Shown: positions 58,432 through 64,000 of the stretch, piece by piece
Layout of the letters: every line of letters starts with the position of its first letter
Position numbering within the stretch: position 1 is the stretch's first letter
Source: Turritopsis dohrnii
Lineage: Eukaryota; Cnidaria; Hydrozoa; Anthoathecata; Oceaniidae
Assembly (NCBI GenBank): GCA_027922465.2
Contig: BQMF02000818.1
Span: forward strand, 27,807 to 91,806
Length of the DNA: 64,000 nt
Reading direction: 5' to 3'
Position numbers and translations under genes: made by a program
The notes under the pieces: model-generated
What the model saw: only the letters and a program-made list of their open reading frames with translations
Told to the model about the DNA's origin: nothing
Databases searched by the model: none

Positions 58432-59280
58432 TCTATATATTAATAGCTGATTCTCTGTTTGTTTGTGCGTTTGTTTGTAAGTCACGCAAAATGGTAGATT
58501 AAGTTGTGAGCGAAATTATTTCTTTTTTGTGTGCGACGTGAGTTCGAAGCAAATACATTGCAACCCCAATCGAATGTGACTTTTTTTGGCTGATGAACTA
58601 ATAGGAATAAAACGTTTTGTTTTTATCATTATTGTTAGTTTTATATTCCACGTTGACTTCGCTTTGAAAACAGTACATCAACTAAATTCAAAGAAACTAA
58701 CTGATTAAACATTTTGGACAAAAAGCAGCAGTGGTAGAACCTGGCAGCATATGTTCGGTTTTTGCCACTGACTCTTGCCTGACTGTCTCAGACGGCTGAA
58801 CTTTATTTTTGAGCAATCAAAATGTTTAAAAACCGATAGGTAAAAAAAGAGTATCATAGCAAAACAAAATTTTTTTTTTTTTTTTTTTTTGCTTTTCTTT
58901 AAATTAATTAATTTCTTCTTTTATATAATTGTTAAGCGCTCTGATCGAACGTTTTTTTATTCTATTTATTCATTTAGCACGTGCCTTTTTTCTCTCCTCC
59001 GTGTGAACGTTTTAAGAAGAGAAACCATTTCCCCCTACGTTTGATAGCACCCATGTTAGAGTGCGTAACTTTTTTTAAAACAAAAGCTATTAAAAAGTTG
59101 AAGTTTTGAGTGTATTGTTACACTGATAAAAGATTGGTTTTACCAGAGGTTGTGACTTCGAATCAGCTTCTGGTTGAACACAAGTTGTACGAGCCGTTTA
59201 TCAGGAAATTTGACGTTTATTGATACAGTGATACAGAGCAGGTAGACATGGGCGGCGAGCAACGCCGCCTTGGCGGCTAG
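58432..59280 (+). mobile_element. Non-autonomous Helitron (second of the second pair)
   Basis: 849 bp. Begins TCTATATATTAATAGCTGAT immediately after the CTAG of its neighbour, ends with the type-2 3' end and CTAG at 59277-59280, followed by T. The A-T target is therefore split only once, around the pair. It contains a run of about 20 T at 58871-58890. Confidence 0.88.
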
Positions 59281-60509
59281 TCATCACAGTTAAAACCCTA
59301 ATACAGGTCATGAATTTAGATTTCAAACTCAAAGTAATGCTGTTAAATAAGATGTTAAACCCCTTTTGCTTCCCACAAAAGATAATATGATACAACAACA
59401 GTTTTAACATGCCTGTCTTATTTTTCAAGGAGAAAAAGCATGAGTAAAAACAGTACATTTTAATACACCTTCTTTCAATGTGATCAAACCATTTTGCTTC
59501 CATATGGTCTGGGATGGCTATGTTGATATACTAACAACATTAGAATCCTCACTCAGCTTTTACTTACACCCATTTATATGCCTGATTATTGTTAAAGGCT
59601 AATAAATGCAATGGTGGCAGAAACGAAGACCCTGGGTTTGAGATTATTTATTTAGTCTTTCGAGTTGTATATATGTATAGAAATTTTAATGTTTTTTTTC
59701 TTCTATCAGTATCAGTTTTGTTCGTTTTTATTTTGAAGCAAGTGTTGAATATAGGGCCTCTATTTGCTTATACTAATAAGCACAAGTCATTACACTCACT
59801 GTGTATGGAAAGCAAAGATATGCTTCCAATACAGCTGGTGCAATAGTATGGTTTTATCACAGTATGACTCAATGTTGTAACATGATGTATTGAAACAGAA
59901 AAATAATGCTGAGAAGGAGCAGGGGTCGGCGACAAATAGCTTTCGTCATGCTTCATGGATTTTGTCTGCGAAGTTGGAGGGGATCGCAGCTTTTCCACTA
60001 ATATCTATGTGACAAAAATCTGTTATTCCGGAATACGTGCCAATAAATGTAATCAATATATCACAAAGATATCTTGAAACCGTAAAAAACATCTGATCAT
60101 ACTCATCTTCTTATGAGAAATCAAAAAATCAAAATCAAAAATCAAAGTTATAAACCTTGGAATGCAAAGCTAGTCAAAATATAAAGGGTGTACAAATTGA
60201 AAAAGTCATTAACGAAAGAACCAAAAAGCACAAATAAATACTAGTTATAAACAGAAAGGTTCAACAGCAAACCATCGTCGCCTTTTCTGTGGCTTATTTT
60301 ATAGCCATTTCTTCAAAGCACAAGGCGAGTTATGTGGCAACCATCGCAGCAGACCCATTCAACATCCCCATTGTGTGTACTGTCCTTGGGTAAAAAAAAT
60401 GCTAAGAAGGGGGAGGGGAGGGGTCAAACCTTGACTGATTTTTCCGCAAAGCGTGACAAGTTATTTGTCCCCGCCCCCTTGTCTGAATTGCTCGATAAGT
60501 GGAACCTAT
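59281..60509. other. No gene recognised
   Basis: AT-rich; the plus-strand frame 59589-59846 is hydrophobic without motif. A GC-richer patch at about 60405-60480 has no feature. Confidence 0.5.
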
Positions 60510-62275
60510 ATTTATTCATATCTATTTATTACTTTATTTAATGTCGATAAAATACTGTTACATACTTAGCTTTCTAAATTACTAAAATAAATAATCTAGT
60601 AGCTAATAAACATCGACTTAACATTGTTAAAATAGAAAGGTAAAAATGATAAAAAAGATAAAAATAAGGTTTTAAATATAACCTACATGCTGGATGTATG
60701 TAGCGCACAGACAACATTTGCAAGGAAGTCTTTCGGATGTTAGAAGTTTAGATTTAAACTGTTCCACCAAATCAGCAGATTTGGTGGATTCACTTAAAAG
60801 TCCCCAAGTTTGTGGTCCCCGAAATGATGGGGTTTCAACACCACGGTTTACAGTGCAAGCCTGCCCAGCCCTAAGATCATTACGATTACGAAGGCCAGTA
60901 CCGGAGGTATTCAGTGGAAAGACTTCCTACAAATAAGAAGGACCCAGATTATGTAGACGTTTAAAAAGTAAGACCATGAGCTGGAAAATATTTGAAGCGT
61001 GATTTGATTTACATCCATACTTGGCAAGGAGTTCAGAGAAATCAAGATTAGTGTTACTATCTACAAGATGTAGGGCTCTTTCATGGAGAGAATTTATTCT
61101 ATTGATATTGCTACGAGAAGTGTAAGCCCATAACAGAGGACAATAATTAAACTGAGATGTAATGTAGCTATTTACCAATTGAATAAGTTTCTCTTTATCA
61201 AGATATGGTTTCAATCTCGCTGTAGTATATAATTTATTTCCAGCTTTCTTACAGATCTTGGAAATATGCGATGACAGATCGAGCTTTGGATCTACAGTGA
61301 TACCAAGGAGTTCAACCTCGCTAGAGGGTTTAATAATTACATTATCTGCAGAAATATAAAATTTTTCGAAATTTTCTACCACATTTCTATGGTTAGTCAA
61401 TAATAATAAAAGCTTACATTTGCCTAAGTTTAAAATAAAATAGTTATTTTGAAACCATTCAGAGAAACACTGAAGAGATTGCTGTAGCTCAGACTTGATA
61501 TATTGAGAGTTTGTGGAAGCACCAAAAATAGTGTTATCATCTGCATAGTTACAAACATTAGAATTTATGAAATAGAAAAGATCATTGAGGTAGATATTAA
61601 AAAACAATGGTCCTAGAATTGAGCCCTGAGGAACACCTACTTTCAAACGAAGTGATTCGCTGAGAGTACAGTTCGCTTTAACTACCTGAAAACGATCAGA
61701 GAAATAGCTAGAAACAAGACAAAGAGAGGACTTATAGAGACCATATGCTGAAAGTTTTGCTAGCAAAAGATTGTGTCTAACACAATCGAAGGCTTTGGAC
61801 AAGTCCATCAGGACTACTCCTATAGATTTGCCTTTATCTAGAAACTTACGCCAAATTTCAAAAAGACGAAGTAGAGTGGCCTGAGTGTTAAAACCCTTGC
61901 GTTAACCTGATAAAAGAGGAGAGAATTAAGCCTCAAAATACTGATTTAGTTGCTTAGAAATTAATTTTTCAAAAATTTTAGCAAAAGGTGGTAAACAGCT
62001 AATTGGTCGATAATTCAACTTGTCAGTTGAGTTCCCTTTATCCTTATAAACAGGTGTTACTTCAGCTGCTTTCATTTTATCAGGAAAACATCCATTTTTC
62101 ACAACTTCTTCGTTAAAACATTTTGTAAACTTTTCAGCATATAAATCCATATTCCTTTTCATAATACTAACAGGAATACTACCTGTTGGTGCTCCTTTAT
62201 TCTTTAGATTTTTGATTTTTGCTTGTACCTCTTCAACAGTGACATTACGAAAGCTGAAAGTGTTATTACTGTGAT
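60510..62275 (-). mobile_element. 5'-truncated LINE, third lineage (Jockey/CR1-like)
   Basis: Minus strand: RT coding region from about 62260 to a stop at 60672, then an AT-rich 3'UTR fading near 60510. Divergent in protein sequence from the LINEs at 4.2 and 12-16 kb. The 5' end is cut inside the region between endonuclease and RT. Confidence 0.78.
60672..62260 (-). pseudogene. LINE reverse transcriptase with three in-frame stops
   Basis: One frame throughout. VTVEEVQAKIKNLKNKGAPT precedes the RT. Then PDKMKAAEVTPVYKDKGNS, NYRPISCLPPFAKIFEKLIS, a stop at 61926, and another about 20 codons on (LLSG-stop-RKGFNTQATLLR). DLSKAFDCVRHNLLLAKL follows (the first catalytic Asp lies here), with VGVPQGSILGPLFFNIYLND, VCNYADDNTIFG (catalytic pair) and VELLGITVDPKLDLSSHISK. 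A further stop at 60927 is followed by the usual C-terminus (GTGLRNRNDLRAGQ, VETPSFRGPQTWGLL, CKCCLCATYIQ). No frameshift, so the reading is certain, but the stops make it inactive. Confidence 0.88.
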
Positions 62276-62690
62276 TACTTTTAATTCAAGTATTAATTTT
62301 TTAGGTAATAATAAAAAAAAGCATAAAGAAATGAAACTCATGGTTTTAATCATGACGTTGATGGTTTTGGGAAGAACAGACTATATATCGTTTCAAAAAT
62401 TCATTAATGGTTGCTGTATAATGTAACTTCCGCACGAAAGAAACACAGTTGGAAGGTATCAATTTGTTTTCAATTCACATTTTGTAATGTTATTCAATGT
62501 TTGGTTTCGTATGTCTGGGTAAACAGTTCTGTGTTATGTATTGCCATTTTTTTACATTAAAGTTACTTCTCTTCTGCGTATAAATATATTATTCTGAGCC
62601 ATGTTGCTATTTGTTTCTGTTTTTAATCTTCTGAATGTAATAACAAATTAATGCCTGAAAAGAAACTTTTATATACACAAGTTAAATTCT
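62276..62690. other. No gene seen
   Basis: AT-rich, short frames only. Confidence 0.5.
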
Positions 62691-62730
62691 GTGACACAAC
62701 GCATACTGAACATGGGTGGCGAGTGACGCG
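62691..62730 (+). repeat. Decayed Helitron type-1 3' end
   Basis: GTGACACAACGCATACTGAA followed by CATGGGTGGCGAGTGACGCG matches the last part of the 19590-25577 Helitron, but the hairpin is broken and the CTAG terminus is missing. Confidence 0.6.
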
Positions 62731-64000
62731 TACGTACCACAGGAATGGCAGATTTGACCTAATGTTTTCAAAGTTAAGTTCGGTAAAAAGTTTTTACCCG
62801 GGATACTAGTCTTATTATACTAATTCGCTTTGTGTGTCACACTTTTATTTTAGAGAGTGACATATTTGTTTTTTTTCACGGTTGAATCCTTCTTATTTTT
62901 TCCCTTTTTGTCGTAAAACCACGTAGAGGCGAGAACACTTTTTTTGATTTTCCGCGATTAGTATATGCTCCTCCATTTTGTTATTTTTGGTTTGCGCAGT
63001 GGAAATCAGCCGAAAAACGTCTTTGGAGGAGTGCGAGCAATGCAATGTTAATCGTTCGAAATTTGTCAACGATCATTTCGTGAGCAAGAAACTTCGCGAA
63101 GAAGACGTGTTTCTTTTTGTATACAAATATTTTAATTTAAATTTGATTGTTTTAGGCAGCAAATCGACGAAAGAACTGACAAAGAAACACAGGTTTGTAT
63201 GCACGAAGGTATTGTTATTATTATAAAACGTTTTATTATCGTTTGTTTACAATGAAAAATCATATTTAGATATACAGAAGAAGTGCAGTGAAGTTTTTAA
63301 AAGATCGAACGAACAAAAGGTATTATTAAAACTTTTATTTTTGATTAATAAAAGAACAAGTTAGAAACATGTATTTGTATTTAAATGTTAAATGATTGTT
63401 TACGTTTTAGTTATCAAATGTCGCTATACAGAAGAAAGTGTAGTGAAGAAATGCAGAACAAAATGATGTTTATTTACACAGTAAGGAATGGTTTTAATTT
63501 AGTTTTGAAAGATTAAATACTATAGCTTTGAATAGATATCTTATTATATGAGTTCTTTCATTTAGTTTATATGCTACTGGATGAAAAACGAAAACGAGAG
63601 TAATTTGTTTTGGTAACTTTTGGTAATTATTTTTATAGTTAGCAAAGAAGATTTGATTTGATTTATTTATTTACAGATCAATTAAAAATGGTCCCACAGC
63701 TATGACTGTTTTCCTTTCTCATGGCTGTGGAAGTAGGGAACGTGTTATGCTGTCAAATTGTATCTATTGACGATGTTTGATGCTTTGTCTGCATGCCTTT
63801 CTGCCAGCCATTTATGCCTTTTGTTTTGGTTTGCTTAAATATGGTTGCAGTAGTAGTAAGTATTGTAGCTGTTCTTTACTGAAATCTTTTAGGTCAGAAA
63901 AGAAAAAGTGTAGCTATTTATAAACGAACTTATAAATGTATAAATGAAAGACATGGTATCTTGAGAAGGTTATTTAAGAGAAGAAGCATTGCTTGCTGGG
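62731..64000. other. No gene identified; possible small exons
   Basis: Frame 62978-63226 (+) has no motif beyond an isolated C-x2-C (CEQC) and is followed by ordinary AT-rich sequence. A word like TATACAGAAGAA(G)TG(C)AGTGAAG occurs at 63268 and 63423, a short dispersed duplicate. Confidence 0.35.

Noticed and set aside
59589..59846. Hydrophobic 85-codon frame as a small membrane protein
   Set aside because: AT-rich DNA readily gives Phe/Leu/Val frames; no conserved motif or signal context.
61808..62162. Two separate LINE proteins at 62162-61926 and 61808-60927
   Set aside because: They are in the same frame separated only by stop codons and cover consecutive RT motifs, so they are one broken ORF.

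Overview
The window reads as AT-rich nuclear DNA of an invertebrate animal. A cnidarian is my best guess, from general familiarity with the protein families present; there is no species-level marker. No conventional single-copy host gene, tRNA or rRNA was recognised. Nearly everything codable is, or resembles, transposable-element protein, mostly degenerate but often with splice sites whose phases still agree.

Layout. 0.8-2.1 kb: a 36-bp GC-rich tandem repeat and a decayed Glu-rich/SWIM-PHD-like gene. 2.2-3.7 kb (-): helicase half of an old large-protein Helitron. 3.8-5.2 kb (-): 5'-truncated LINE. 5.57-16.74 kb: a 28-bp inverted-repeat pair enclosing a four-exon, now broken gene with a PIN/XPG-nuclease-like C-terminal half (6.06-11.97 kb, +) and a nearly complete ORF1/ORF2 LINE (12.14-16.6 kb, -). 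16.94-17.12 kb: an 18-bp minisatellite. 17.15-19.44 kb plus 26.6-26.9 kb (-): Rep half and N-terminus of the old Helitron, interrupted by a TIR element that is itself interrupted by two head-to-tail Helitrons (19590-25577 with an almost intact Rep/helicase, and 25578-26495).

28.1-31 kb (-): a multi-exon decayed transposase-like gene with a D-x-C-x-G-Q-N motif. 33.5-36.1 kb: a PIF/Harbinger gene pair tangled with two opposing Helitron halves. 36201-40417: a complete 4217-bp DNA transposon (43-bp TIRs, 6-bp target duplication TTTCAT) with an integrase-type DDE transposase, an antisense HECT-ligase-like gene, and subterminal arrays of a TTGCGCAA motif. 40.5-40.8 kb: HIRAN-like ORF. 41.7-42.55 kb: a second, truncated copy of the 12-16 kb LINE. 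43.9-48.7 kb: decayed multi-exon gene like the C-terminal part of HMGXB3/CxC-KDZ-associated proteins. 48.9-52.6 kb: decayed multi-exon hAT-like transposase with a G-run MITE and a Penelope-like element in one intron. 57382-59280: a second head-to-tail Helitron pair. 60.5-62.3 kb (-): third LINE lineage. The rest is AT-rich sequence in which I see no gene.

The strongest candidates for something under-described are (1) the PIN-like gene bounded by the inverted repeats, (2) the integrase/HECT transposon with TTGCGCAA arrays, and (3) the repeated occurrence of Helitrons as head-to-tail pairs. Family names come from memory of motifs, not from a search; coordinates, splice phases, TIRs and TSDs were read from the sequence.
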